Under the pieces are notes generated by a model. The model saw only the letters and a list, made by a program, of their open reading frames with translations. It was not told the origin of the DNA and ran no database searches. Of a stretch of 60,390 nt of DNA, positions 1 to 7,479 are shown one piece after another (positions within the stretch are counted from its first letter, which is position 1; each line of letters begins with the position of its first letter). The translations under genes and the position numbers were made by a program. This stretch comes from Prevotella sp. (lineage in GTDB: Bacteria > Bacteroidota > Bacteroidia > Bacteroidales > Bacteroidaceae), in the NCBI GenBank assembly GCA_017650905.1, contig JAGCDZ010000103.1, forward strand, positions 1-60,390, in the 5' to 3' direction.

Positions 1-40
1 AAAAATCGACGAAAAGTAGTCAAAATAAAAAAAATAGCAC

Positions 41-48
41 TACTTTTG
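41..48 (+). promoter_or_regulatory. -7 promoter element for the HTH-kinase pair
   Basis: TACTTTTG fits the Bacteroidota -7 consensus TAnnTTTG. It lies 18 nt upstream of the ATG at 67, so the leader would be very short. No clear TTTG is seen about 20 nt upstream, and the window begins only 40 nt before it, so the -33 half is weak or absent. Confidence 0.5.
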
Positions 49-66
49 CAAAAAATCCAGTTCACA

Positions 67-618
67 ATGAAGTTGCCTTTTCATATCGTACAATTACTGA
101 AGGGGAAGTCGGGAAGTGATTTGCGACAGCCTTCTGATTGTGAATTCCTGTCACTTGATATAGAGAGTAAGACGGGCGTTCATATTGGTTCCACAACGTT
201 GAAGCGACTTGTTGGCTTTGCCCAGGATGAACGTACGCCCCATGTCAGTACGCTTGATGCCATTGCCCGCTATTTAGGCTATGCCCATTGGGAGGAACTA
301 TTAAAGATTGAGGACAATGGGAACTCTGACTTTGACACTTCTGACGAAGAAGTCCGCTCTGCTGACTTGCGACCTGACACTATTGTCGAGATCACCTATC
401 TACCAGACAGAAAGGTAAGGATGAGATATCTTGGCAATTGCCACTACCAAGTTGTGGAGAGTCTGAATAGCAAACTTCAGGTTGGCGATGAGTTGGAAAT
501 CCAGAACTTCGTGCTTCATCATCCTCTATTGGTGCTCAATGTCTGGCGCTGTGGCGAGTCGATGGGCCAGTTTACAGCAGGCCGTGTATCAGGCCTTTCA
601 TCTGTTAGGATTCTGTAA
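67..618 (+). CDS. helix-turn-helix-like DNA-binding protein
   Basis: Probable regulator of about 183 residues. The start at ATG 67 is preferred to an in-frame TTG at 46, because that TTG lies inside the -7 element. Residues about 25-75 contain SKTGVHIGSTTLKRL followed by a segment ending YLGYAHWEEL. This pattern recurs in Bacteroidales proteins with an XRE-like helix-turn-helix and a second helix pair. Residues about 100-183 form a separate domain rich in beta strands (VEITYLPDRKVRMRYLG and onward) that I do not recognise. The kinase gene starts 15 nt after the stop, so the two are probably co-transcribed. The role as a DNA-binding protein is inferred from the N-terminal pattern only. Confidence 0.6.
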   Translation: MKLPFHIVQLLKGKSGSDLRQPSDCEFLSLDIESKTGVHIGSTTLKRLVGFAQDERTPHVSTLDAIARYLGYAHWEELLKIEDNGNSDFDTSDEEVRSADLRPDTIVEITYLPDRKVRMRYLGNCHYQVVESLNSKLQVGDELEIQNFVLHHPLLVLNVWRCGESMGQFTAGRVSGLSSVRIL

Positions 619-633
619 TCTTCAATTCTTAAA

Positions 634-1869
634 ATGGAGTCGTCTCAGTTTTCAGATAGCCAATCACGATTTGATGCCATCGAACAGATGGAAACACAGG
701 GAACCACTTGTGACACTTTTCGTGTGAAGCTCTATGGCAAACTGCATTTCCTGAAGCGCCTGAAATCTGAATACGCAGGAGATATCCGCTATCAGGAGGC
801 TCTTCGCAAAGAGTTTGAGACGGGCTATCGTCTGGAACATCCTAATTTGGTGCGTTATATCTCGCTCGACAATGATAGCATCTTGATGGAGTATGTCGAG
901 GGTGAGACCCTTTCACAGCGACTTTCATCGAATCCAGACTACTTTAAGAATCGGAAGAATACGGATAAGTTCATCCGTCAGTTGTTGAATGTTATTGGAT
1001 ATCTTCATAGTCATCAAGTGCTCCATCTTGATCTGAAGCCAGACAATATCCTGATTACTCGGATTAATGATGATGTCAAACTCATCGATCTTGGTTGTAG
1101 CTATACTGATTCTTTTCCTGATACCACGGGCCATACCAATGCTTATGCCGCCCCAGAACAATTATCCATAATCCATAGTCCATTATCCATTCAAACAGAC
1201 ATCTATGCTATAGGAAAGATTCTTGAGCGTTTGCCTGACCATAGTATATATAATAAGGTAATAGCCCGTTGCACAGCAGAAGACCCCGCAGACCGCTATC
1301 AGTCTGTAGAGGATATCTTGCACGATGTCAGTCACAGAAAGCGCTACTGGCTTGTCGTGGTAGTGCTTGCACTTATAATCGTTGTTTTGGCTATTGGCAT
1401 CGCAATGAATCATGAGGACAGGATTCCCGCAGACGCACCTACCGATAGCCTTTCGCGTGATTCAGACTTGCAGTCGAATCATGGACCAGCCCCCGTGATT
1501 CACGATACAATCCAACAAATATCGCCAGAATCTGTCAATATCCCTACACAACAATCATCAAAGAAAGATGAGCGGACCCAATTGAATGAAGAACTGGAAC
1601 AATTGATGGATAGAGCCTATCGCTCTACTATAGCCACTTTCTGTGATTCCATATTTCCGCCTCCAATACCTTCTGTTGATAATGCCTGGGCAGATGTCTC
1701 TACTGAGTTCCACAACCAGACTGTTCAAATAGGTGACCGTCTTGTAAAGAAATATCCTGCTATCCCTGAAAGTATCATCCGCCAAGAGACTGAGCAGAGA
1801 TTTCAGGGCCTCGTTGGTTACGTATTCAACCAGATGCGCCAAAACGGCCAACAGCAAAAAGTTCCCTAA
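634..1869 (+). CDS. transmembrane Hanks-type Ser/Thr protein kinase
   Basis: 411 residues. The cytoplasmic kinase domain (about 25-235) shows a candidate ATP-binding Lys at 41, the catalytic loop HLDLKPDN (131-138, catalytic Asp 133), DLG in place of DFG (152-154) and the APE motif (Glu 175). The loop lacks the Arg before the catalytic Asp, so it is a non-RD kinase and may not need activation-loop phosphorylation. One hydrophobic segment (about 239-260) is followed by a roughly 150-residue extracytoplasmic part with a Ser/Pro/Gln-rich linker and a helical end that I do not recognise. It follows the HTH gene closely. A heptanucleotide repeat lies between APEQ and TDIYA in the activation segment. 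Kinase activity is likely because the key residues are present; the substrate is unknown. Confidence 0.9.
   Translation: MESSQFSDSQSRFDAIEQMETQGTTCDTFRVKLYGKLHFLKRLKSEYAGDIRYQEALRKEFETGYRLEHPNLVRYISLDNDSILMEYVEGETLSQRLSSNPDYFKNRKNTDKFIRQLLNVIGYLHSHQVLHLDLKPDNILITRINDDVKLIDLGCSYTDSFPDTTGHTNAYAAPEQLSIIHSPLSIQTDIYAIGKILERLPDHSIYNKVIARCTAEDPADRYQSVEDILHDVSHRKRYWLVVVVLALIIVVLAIGIAMNHEDRIPADAPTDSLSRDSDLQSNHGPAPVIHDTIQQISPESVNIPTQQSSKKDERTQLNEELEQLMDRAYRSTIATFCDSIFPPPIPSVDNAWADVSTEFHNQTVQIGDRLVKKYPAIPESIIRQETEQRFQGLVGYVFNQMRQNGQQQKVP
1161..1191 (+). repeat. heptanucleotide tandem repeat in the kinase gene
   Basis: Four 7-bp units run ATCCATA, ATCCATA, GTCCATT, ATCCATT at 1164-1191. They encode the low-complexity stretch LSIIHSPLSI, which separates two kinase motifs that are normally closer together. 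The surrounding frame stays open. Similar 7-bp arrays occur elsewhere in this window at 34825, 35501, 54616 and 58791. Confidence 0.8.
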
Positions 1870-1872
1870 TTA

Positions 1873-1904
1873 TTTGGCGCATTGCCAAATTATTCTTATC
1901 TTTG
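1873..1904 (+). promoter_or_regulatory. Bacteroidota promoter for the gene at 1932
   Basis: TTTG (1873-1876) and TATCTTTG (1897-1904) are separated by 20 nt, matching the -33/-7 consensus of the order. The start codon at 1932 lies 27 nt beyond the -7 box, so this gene is probably transcribed apart from the kinase gene. Confidence 0.8.
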
Positions 1905-1931
1905 CACCGTTAACATTAATATTACAGGAAA

Positions 1932-2359
1932 TGACACAAGAAATTCCTTTAGGAAAAACAAAAGAAGAGATAAAGACGAGAGAGCAAATCATCATAGACT
2001 TCTATGCCCAGTGGATTGCTGCACATCCAGACAAGAAAGTCTTGAATGCTGCTCTTGGCAAATATATTTGCGTCAAGTTCCTCTCTATCAATGAGACTTA
2101 CGAGAAAGCGGCCCGTAGTTACGAATCAACGATGGCGGTGTTCAGATTGACTGAGATTCTTCAGAATGCAGCCCTAATTGAGGTACTTCCTGCAAAACGG
2201 AATACACGCAATCAGAAACAGTTCGAAAAGTTGTTGGTTATGCAATATGAGAACATCAAACTGACCGTAGGGCTCCAGCGCTCCAATCAAGATCTAGTAC
2301 AATACTGTATCACGGTACCTCGAGTGCCTGTACAAACAAAGCCATCGTCTCATAAATGA
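1932..2359 (+). CDS. conserved small cytoplasmic protein, function unknown
   Basis: About 142 residues, soluble and mostly helical by composition, with no signal peptide or membrane segment. The reading frame is open back to 1814, but ATG 1932 is chosen because the promoter at 1873-1904 lies directly upstream. The C-terminus is Lys/Ser-rich and the stop codon lies inside the hairpin at 2339-2369. I do not recognise the family. Its own promoter and terminator suggest a monocistronic unit between the kinase and the tubulin-like block. Confidence 0.75.
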
Positions 2360-2369
2360 GCGATGGCTT
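2339..2369. terminator. bidirectional hairpin terminator
   Basis: AAGCCATCG, a one-base bulge, CTCAT, an AA loop, ATGAG and CGATGGCTT form a 14-bp stem. On the minus strand it is followed by TTTGTTTGT, a fair U-rich tail. On the plus strand only TTGTAG follows, so termination there would be weaker. The hairpin overlaps the stop codon of the upstream gene. Confidence 0.7.
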
Positions 2370-2441
2370 GTAGAAGTGGGGCTCGAAACGACCTTGAAGG
2401 TCATAAAGGTTGTCATCCTTTCTGCGAATTCCCCTAATTGA
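2339..2441 (-). ncRNA. candidate small RNA of about 100 nt
   Basis: A full minus-strand promoter (2447-2478) directs transcription leftwards into a stretch with no convincing reading frame, which ends about 100 nt later at the 2339-2369 hairpin with a U-rich tail. The intervening sequence contains the complementary pair ACCTT/AAGGT. No match to 6S, SRP, tmRNA or RNase P consensus was recognised. Promoter plus terminator at this spacing is the whole argument; no homologue is claimed. Confidence 0.5.
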
Positions 2442-2446
2442 CGGTG

Positions 2447-2478
2447 CAAAGATAGGAATTATTTCTGAAACTTCCAAA
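2447..2478 (-). promoter_or_regulatory. minus-strand promoter for the candidate small RNA
   Basis: Read on the minus strand, TTTG (2475-2478) and TATCTTTG (2447-2454) are separated by 20 nt. This is the same spacing and the same -7 sequence as the plus-strand promoter at 1873-1904. Confidence 0.75.
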
Positions 2479-2543
2479 TATTTTTGAGTAAAAATCGAAT
2501 CCGAACACCTAAAATCCTATAATCCTTAGAAAAAAAGCTAAAT

Positions 2544-2577
2544 GGAAGAAATGGTCGCGCTGTTTCTTCCTTTTTTT
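2544..2577 (+). terminator. intrinsic terminator
   Basis: GGAAGAAA (2544-2551) pairs with TTTCTTCC (2563-2570) around an 11-nt loop, and seven T follow. A T-rich tract also lies on the other side, so it could work in both directions. It separates the upstream units from the leader of the tubulin-like operon. Confidence 0.75.
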
Positions 2578-2724
2578 ATGTTAGTTTCGTACATTTGCAG
2601 TCAGAAGCACTAAAAATGAGTGTATTATGTACAAATAATGACGATAAATGATGAAAAAATCGATACGAAGTGGCTAAATTCTATAATAAATGAGGATTTT
2701 TTGCAAAAAAAACAGCTCACAGTG

Positions 2725-2755
2725 TTTGTCGTTTGCAAAATTATTCTTATATTTG
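2725..2755 (+). promoter_or_regulatory. promoter of the tubulin-like operon leader
   Basis: TTTG (2725-2728) and TATATTTG (2748-2755) are separated by 19 nt. A second -7-like box, TACATTTG, lies at 2590-2597 without a good -33. Between the two boxes there is only a short AT-rich stretch with no supported gene. Confidence 0.75.
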
Positions 2756-2759
2756 CAAC

Positions 2760-3000
2760 GTCGCAGATAATCTGTGGCAAACATAGTAGGAAGCGTATTG
2801 CTTTCATCTGTACCGAAAAGTCTGGTAAACTTTCCCGTAAAGCAGATGTAGAGTGAACCGCTCCCTCCTTGGTAGGAATAATAATTGTGTAGCAGTCATA
2901 GGCTCACATCCTATATATCCTCCAAGGGTGTGGACTGTTTCTTTATCTCTTTACAGGTTTTACCAGAGCCTTCGGTAGGATACTGAGAGGCTCACACTTC
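2760..3000 (+). ncRNA. highly structured leader RNA (unknown class)
   Basis: About 240 nt of non-coding sequence lies between the promoter at 2725-2755 and the next gene. It contains several strong complementary pairs: CATCTG with CAGATG, CCTTGG with CCAAGG enclosing AGGA with TCCT and an inner ATAGG/CCTAT, and a hairpin at 2966-2993 in which GAGCCT and TCGGTA pair with TACTGA and AGGCTC around a 3-nt loop. The motif pattern GGTAGGA(A)TA followed by AGGCTCACA occurs twice, suggesting two related sub-structures. No T-tract follows the last hairpin. It may be a 5' regulatory leader or a stable ncRNA. I could not match it to known riboswitch, RNase P, tmRNA or 6S signatures by eye. Confidence 0.55.
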
Positions 3001-3046
3001 TGTTATGTTTGTGTGTTATATAACTAAAAACGGGATAAATAAACCA

Positions 3047-3649
3047 ATGTGGGCTCTATATGATATTCTTAGATACTCTTTTAGCAGTGTAATTTGGGGC
3101 ATCCTGATTGCAGTAGCTTGTATGGCCTTATTTGTTTTTTTGATTAAGGGCTGGTATAAGGATGCTACATTCTCTCCAATTAGTTACATCATTGGGGCTG
3201 TGTTGTTCCTTTTCTTGTCTATTCAGTGCATTTTAATAGTCGGTTCCCTCAAGATTATTGATACAACAGATTATTATGAGACTGAAATTTCGCGTATTGT
3301 AGATAGCGCTTACGATGCAGCTGATGAGGTGACGATGGGGCAGGCTGATGATATCATTCAGGTTATTATCGACAGATTCCCTTTGCTTCAATATTATATA
3401 GGTGGTGGTGAGTTCTCTGGCTTTACTGCCAAGGAACTGCCTCATGCGATGGCAGACGAACTTCGCTCTTTCATGCGTTGGTACATCTTCCGTCGCATCC
3501 TTTGGTGTCTGGGCTTTGTGATTGTTGGGGCAGTCTGCGTTATTAGGTCGTTGTCTAAAAATCGCATTCCATTACGTCAGAGTGAAAGACTCCAAAGACA
3601 ACGTGTCCAAACTGAACGTCGTAGGGTAAGCAGAAAACCAAGAAGATAA
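3047..3649 (+). CDS. inner-membrane protein upstream of the tubulin-like gene
   Basis: About 200 residues with three hydrophobic segments: two near the N-terminus (WGILIAVACMALFVFLI and YIIGAVLFLFLSIQCILIVG) and one near the C-terminus (ILWCLGFVIVGAVCVI). Between the second and third lies a roughly 85-residue soluble domain containing YYIGGGEF. The C-terminal tail is very basic (QRQRVQTERRRVSRKPRR) and probably cytoplasmic. An in-frame ATG at 3005 is possible, but 3047 begins right before the first membrane segment and leaves room for the structured leader. The tubulin-like gene starts 22 nt after the stop, which suggests a membrane partner. Family not recognised. Confidence 0.75.
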   Translation: MWALYDILRYSFSSVIWGILIAVACMALFVFLIKGWYKDATFSPISYIIGAVLFLFLSIQCILIVGSLKIIDTTDYYETEISRIVDSAYDAADEVTMGQADDIIQVIIDRFPLLQYYIGGGEFSGFTAKELPHAMADELRSFMRWYIFRRILWCLGFVIVGAVCVIRSLSKNRIPLRQSERLQRQRVQTERRRVSRKPRR

Positions 3650-3671
3650 CAAATTATAAAACTATAACAAT

Positions 3672-6600
3672 ATGAGTACAACAAGTTTTTGTAACAGCAA
3701 CCACATTTTAGTGGGATTGGGAGGTACAGGAGGTAAGATTCTCCGTGCCTTTAAGATGAGAATGTTTGAAGAATTCCATGACGACGAAGAGCGTAAGAAA
3801 CAGCCAGTAGCTCTTCTTTATGTCGATTCCACTGACGAGATGATGCCACAGGATGGTAAAGCACGTCCTGATTTTCGTGTAATGGGTAAGGATGCCTCGT
3901 TTGTAAATGATGAATTCTTAAATATTAAGGAAGTGGATGTAGAGTACATCTTAGATCATATAAATGATTATCCATCAGTTAAAGGAATCGTTAATAACGT
4001 TATGGCTGTAAAATCTGCAATAGGATCTTTGGGACAGGCGGCAGGACAAAAACGTCGTGCTGGTAGATTGCTGTTTGCCGCTAATGCTGTTGGTTATGAA
4101 AATAGTCTAAAGAAAGCTTTTTCTAAATGTCGAAACATATCTGGTCAAGAAGAAAAAACTAATATTCATATTTTTGCGGGATTAAGTGGAGGAACGGGCT
4201 CTGGCTCAATTGTTGATGCTGTATTGCTTGCAAGGAAGAATTATAGAGATGCAAAAATATCTGTATATGCAATGATGCCTGAAAAGAACTTGCCAAAGCA
4301 AGATATGGATCAAGGACGTTATTATCAAAATGGTTATGCAGCATTAAATGAATTGAATGCCTTGCAAGCAGGTCGTTGGTTTCCTCAAGATGTAACAGGT
4401 ATAGGTGAAGCACATTATTATTCGGATAAAGTCAAAGGAGTTGCTGATGGATTGACGATTTACAGCAACGTTAATGAAAATGGAATGTCCATAAATTCAT
4501 TGCAAGAGTTACCTAAAATAGTTAGTGATTATATTTTTGCAAGAATTTTTCTTATTAACGAAGAAGACCAAGTAAATAGTGATTTGATTCGAGCTTACAA
4601 TTTTGAGAATATGGACGATTTTGCCTTAGAATATGACGAAACGGCAAATATCGGAACTGATGGTAGAAAGACAGTGGCCCGAACCAAGAAAGTCAACTCA
4701 TTTGGTATAAAACGAGTGATGTATCCAGAACTAAGAGTTCTCAAGCATATAACATATACAGTTGGAGAAAGTGTACTCTATCAGTTTAAATATAATAACT
4801 GGCGAGAGAATCAAGGTTTTGTTAACGAAGAGCGTAATAAAGACTATCGTAAAGACTATCTGAACAGTGATAATATTCAGAAATGGATGCTTGATGATCT
4901 TCATCTTACCTATGAATTGAAAGTGTTGGAGTCGGACACAGACTATCCTCGTTTCAATGATTACTGGCATGATAAGGCTGTCGGCTATGCTGAAGAAGCC
5001 AAGAAGGCAGACAATCCGCTCAACGAGCTTGACAATATCATGGGAGAGTTCTATACAAATCATTTCCGTGAAGAAGGTGTGGAAACGTTCTTTATAGGTA
5101 AGGAAAGAGCAATACCTGAAATTGCAAAAGAGATTCGCCATAATGTAGAAAATGAACTCTATGAAAAATGGAAAGTTGGTGATGTCTCTATTGTAGAACT
5201 TCAGAAAGTTTCAAGGCTCTTACTTGAAAAGGTAACAGAGATTCGTGCCGATTTAGAATCAAAATCAAAGGAAGAGAAAGAGAATTTCGAGGCTGTTGAT
5301 CAAGACAGAAGCGACAACGTTACAGAATGGAGTCGCTTGGGCATCCTTCAAAGAATGGTGGGTGCTGGTGCTCGCAGATATGCAGAGCATCAGGAAATCC
5401 TAACAGACTATTACACCTCAAAGACAATGCTCGTCGCTTGGGAGTTCGCCAAGAAACTGGCAGCCCGTATTTATGTTGAATTAGGCAAAATGGATGCAGA
5501 CATCTCGGCATTTGGTCAGAAGATTAACGATGCCATCGATGAAACAGAACGCTTGGTGACTGCACAGCGAAAGGTGAATAAAGGTTTGGAAGACATGAAG
5601 GGCGCCATCATCGAAGTAAGCGAGGATGAGACTATGAGCGAATTTGAAGTTGAACTTAAGGTAGATAAGGTTGACATGCCTAATATTGCCCGTCAGATTC
5701 GTGAGAGTGTTTTGCCAGAAGGTGATTTCGTTAATTTTGGAAGACTGGCTACTGACATTAGTGTTGATGACATCAAGGATGCCTTTGACATTAAACTGTC
5801 TCAGATTGTTAAGACAAAGCATGATGAAAAAGCTGATAGTGACAACAAAGTTCTTGGCTTAAACATCCTTACTCAGCTCCAACAGAAACTTAAATCAGAA
5901 GATCAAATCAAAGAATTTGCGTCAAAGATCGTTAGCCAGAGTGGTGTGTATTTAAAACTGAATAATGATCAAATCCGACGTCATCTACGTAATAATGAAG
6001 ATGATTTGAGTCCAACAAATCCTGCAAGTATCAACAAAAAAACTATATTGATATCTATACCTTCTCCAGATGATAATGAAGGTTTGAAAAAATTTGCAGA
6101 TAAATTGGAACAGGCATTTAATAATTCTATTAAACAAGGTGTAGCACGCACATCTATTGTGGTTAATAGGAAGAGTCCTCGTAAGGATGAATTGTCAATA
6201 ATTACGGTTGCATATTGTTTCCCCATTCGTGCAATAGATTGGATGGGCGACTATAAGAAATTGTATGAAAAATCACTAAATACGGGAAATCCTGCTTCTG
6301 ATATGGCAAATGCAATCCTTCTTCATAGTGAAGGTGATGGAAAACAGCTCCCATCGTTGTTTGCAGTTGACAATGCAGAAGAGATTGCAGCTAAGGCTGC
6401 ACAAGAGGCAATGGCTGCGCAGGCTGCAACAGCACAGCCTCAGGCTGGCCCTGCCGTACCTCCACCAATGCCTGGAGCTGCCCCTGTACCACCACCCATT
6501 GTGCCACAGCCAGAAATAAAACTGTTCATCGCAGTTGCAGGACAGCAGTATGGTCCTTATAATATGGATATGTGTAAACAGATGGTTCAAGGTGGTCAAC

Positions 6601-6752
6601 TGACGCCTCAGAGTACGGTATGGATGGAAGGAATGCCTGCATGGGCTCCCGCAAGTCAGGTTCCTGCATTGCAGGCTCTATTTGCTCCTGCTGCCCCAGC
6701 AATGCCATCACTGCCTCCAACAGGTGGCCCGACCCCTCCACCAATGTTGTAG
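3672..6752 (+). CDS. tubulin/FtsZ-superfamily protein with C-terminal GYF_2 domain
   Basis: 1026 residues. The N-terminus carries a nucleotide-binding glycine motif, VGLGGTGGK (14-22), and the tubulin/FtsZ signature SGGTGSGS (172-179), which binds GTP phosphates in that superfamily. This fits the large Tubulin_2-type (FtsZ-like) bacterial proteins and not FtsZ itself, which is near 400 residues. A long charged, helix-rich middle region (about 400-900) contains coiled-coil-like stretches. An Ala/Pro/Gln linker (about 905-945) leads to a GYF_2-like domain (about 948-1005, with QQYGPYNMDMCKQMV and a WMEGMPAWAP segment), a fold known to bind proline-rich peptides. The chain ends in another Pro-rich tail that could be bound by such a domain. 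The gene lies between a membrane protein and a zinc-ribbon membrane protein. GTP binding and assembly are inferred from motifs; the role is unknown. Confidence 0.85.
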   Translation: MSTTSFCNSNHILVGLGGTGGKILRAFKMRMFEEFHDDEERKKQPVALLYVDSTDEMMPQDGKARPDFRVMGKDASFVNDEFLNIKEVDVEYILDHINDYPSVKGIVNNVMAVKSAIGSLGQAAGQKRRAGRLLFAANAVGYENSLKKAFSKCRNISGQEEKTNIHIFAGLSGGTGSGSIVDAVLLARKNYRDAKISVYAMMPEKNLPKQDMDQGRYYQNGYAALNELNALQAGRWFPQDVTGIGEAHYYSDKVKGVADGLTIYSNVNENGMSINSLQELPKIVSDYIFARIFLINEEDQVNSDLIRAYNFENMDDFALEYDETANIGTDGRKTVARTKKVNSFGIKRVMYPELRVLKHITYTVGESVLYQFKYNNWRENQGFVNEERNKDYRKDYLNSDNIQKWMLDDLHLTYELKVLESDTDYPRFNDYWHDKAVGYAEEAKKADNPLNELDNIMGEFYTNHFREEGVETFFIGKERAIPEIAKEIRHNVENELYEKWKVGDVSIVELQKVSRLLLEKVTEIRADLESKSKEEKENFEAVDQDRSDNVTEWSRLGILQRMVGAGARRYAEHQEILTDYYTSKTMLVAWEFAKKLAARIYVELGKMDADISAFGQKINDAIDETERLVTAQRKVNKGLEDMKGAIIEVSEDETMSEFEVELKVDKVDMPNIARQIRESVLPEGDFVNFGRLATDISVDDIKDAFDIKLSQIVKTKHDEKADSDNKVLGLNILTQLQQKLKSEDQIKEFASKIVSQSGVYLKLNNDQIRRHLRNNEDDLSPTNPASINKKTILISIPSPDDNEGLKKFADKLEQAFNNSIKQGVARTSIVVNRKSPRKDELSIITVAYCFPIRAIDWMGDYKKLYEKSLNTGNPASDMANAILLHSEGDGKQLPSLFAVDNAEEIAAKAAQEAMAAQAATAQPQAGPAVPPPMPGAAPVPPPIVPQPEIKLFIAVAGQQYGPYNMDMCKQMVQGGQLTPQSTVWMEGMPAWAPASQVPALQALFAPAAPAMPSLPPTGGPTPPPML

Positions 6753-6790
6753 TAAAGAAAAATGTATAACAGAATAAAAAAAATACGATT

Positions 6791-7468
6791 ATGGCAGAAA
6801 GAAATACAGACCGTATACGTTACAGATATGGTATTTGTCTGAACGACAATTGTGAGAAATGTAAGTCTAAAGAAGTACAGGAAATCCCTGCACGCAAGGA
6901 ATTCGTTTGCCCTGAGTGTGGTAAGCCTTTGCGCGAATGTCCACCTCCAAAGAAAGGCGGAAATACTAAGCTCATCGGCATCATTGCTGGTGCAGTTGCT
7001 CTGTTGGCAATTATCGGTGGCATCATTACTTTTAGTGGTAGTGGTGAGGAAACACCGAAACAGGAGCCGGTGGCCGTAGCCCCAGTTGACAGCGACAGCA
7101 TTAAGGCTGCTCAAATGGAGGCTGAGAATCAGAGATTGAAGGATAGTTTGGCAGCTGTTGAGGCTGCGAATGCCAAGAAACAGGAAACACCTGCAGCAAA
7201 ACCTTCCGCAGCCCCTGCTACTCCAAAGCCAGCCGCTTCTAGCTCTAAGAACCTTGGCTATGCAACCTTCAAGGGTTCTTGGCCTAATGATGTGAATGGT
7301 CGCATGGTATTCACCTCTTCACATGTCATTGACAGCAAAGACCCCAAAAAGCGTGTTGCTGAGCCTGGTGACTATGTGATAGGTGAATGGGCTGATGGTC
7401 ATCTGGTTCAAGGCATCTGGTACGGCTCTGATAATCAAGTGAAGGGTAGTGTTATCATTGGTAGATAA
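6791..7468 (+). CDS. zinc-ribbon / single-TM / MORN-like protein
   Basis: 225 residues. The N-terminal zinc ribbon has Cys at 16, 21, 24 and at 40, 43, 50 (CPECGKPLREC). A membrane helix follows at about 59-80 (LIGIIAGAVALLAIIGGII), then a Gln/Glu/Ala/Pro-rich linker with coiled-coil character. The C-terminal portion resembles a short MORN-type beta repeat (GEWADGHLVQGIWYG). The topology implies a cytoplasmic zinc ribbon joined to a periplasmic reporter domain. It starts 38 nt after the tubulin-like gene and is followed 11 nt later by a secreted protein, so it is probably in the same operon. It could connect the cytoplasmic filament protein with envelope partners; that is inference. Confidence 0.75.
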   Translation: MAERNTDRIRYRYGICLNDNCEKCKSKEVQEIPARKEFVCPECGKPLRECPPPKKGGNTKLIGIIAGAVALLAIIGGIITFSGSGEETPKQEPVAVAPVDSDSIKAAQMEAENQRLKDSLAAVEAANAKKQETPAAKPSAAPATPKPAASSSKNLGYATFKGSWPNDVNGRMVFTSSHVIDSKDPKKRVAEPGDYVIGEWADGHLVQGIWYGSDNQVKGSVIIGR

Positions 7469-7479
7469 TTTCGAATGTC

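Noticed and set aside
2370-2400. tRNA-like T-arm (GGGGCTCGAAACGACC)
   Set aside because: No acceptor stem, D-arm or anticodon arm can be built around it on either strand.
2966-2993. group II intron domain V
   Set aside because: The hairpin has a 3-nt loop and lacks the conserved catalytic triad and GNRA tetraloop; no intron-encoded protein is nearby.
2760-3000. RNase P RNA, because of GAAAAGTCTGG resembling its GGAAAGTCCGG core
   Set aside because: The remaining conserved core elements and the closing stem are absent and the length is too short.
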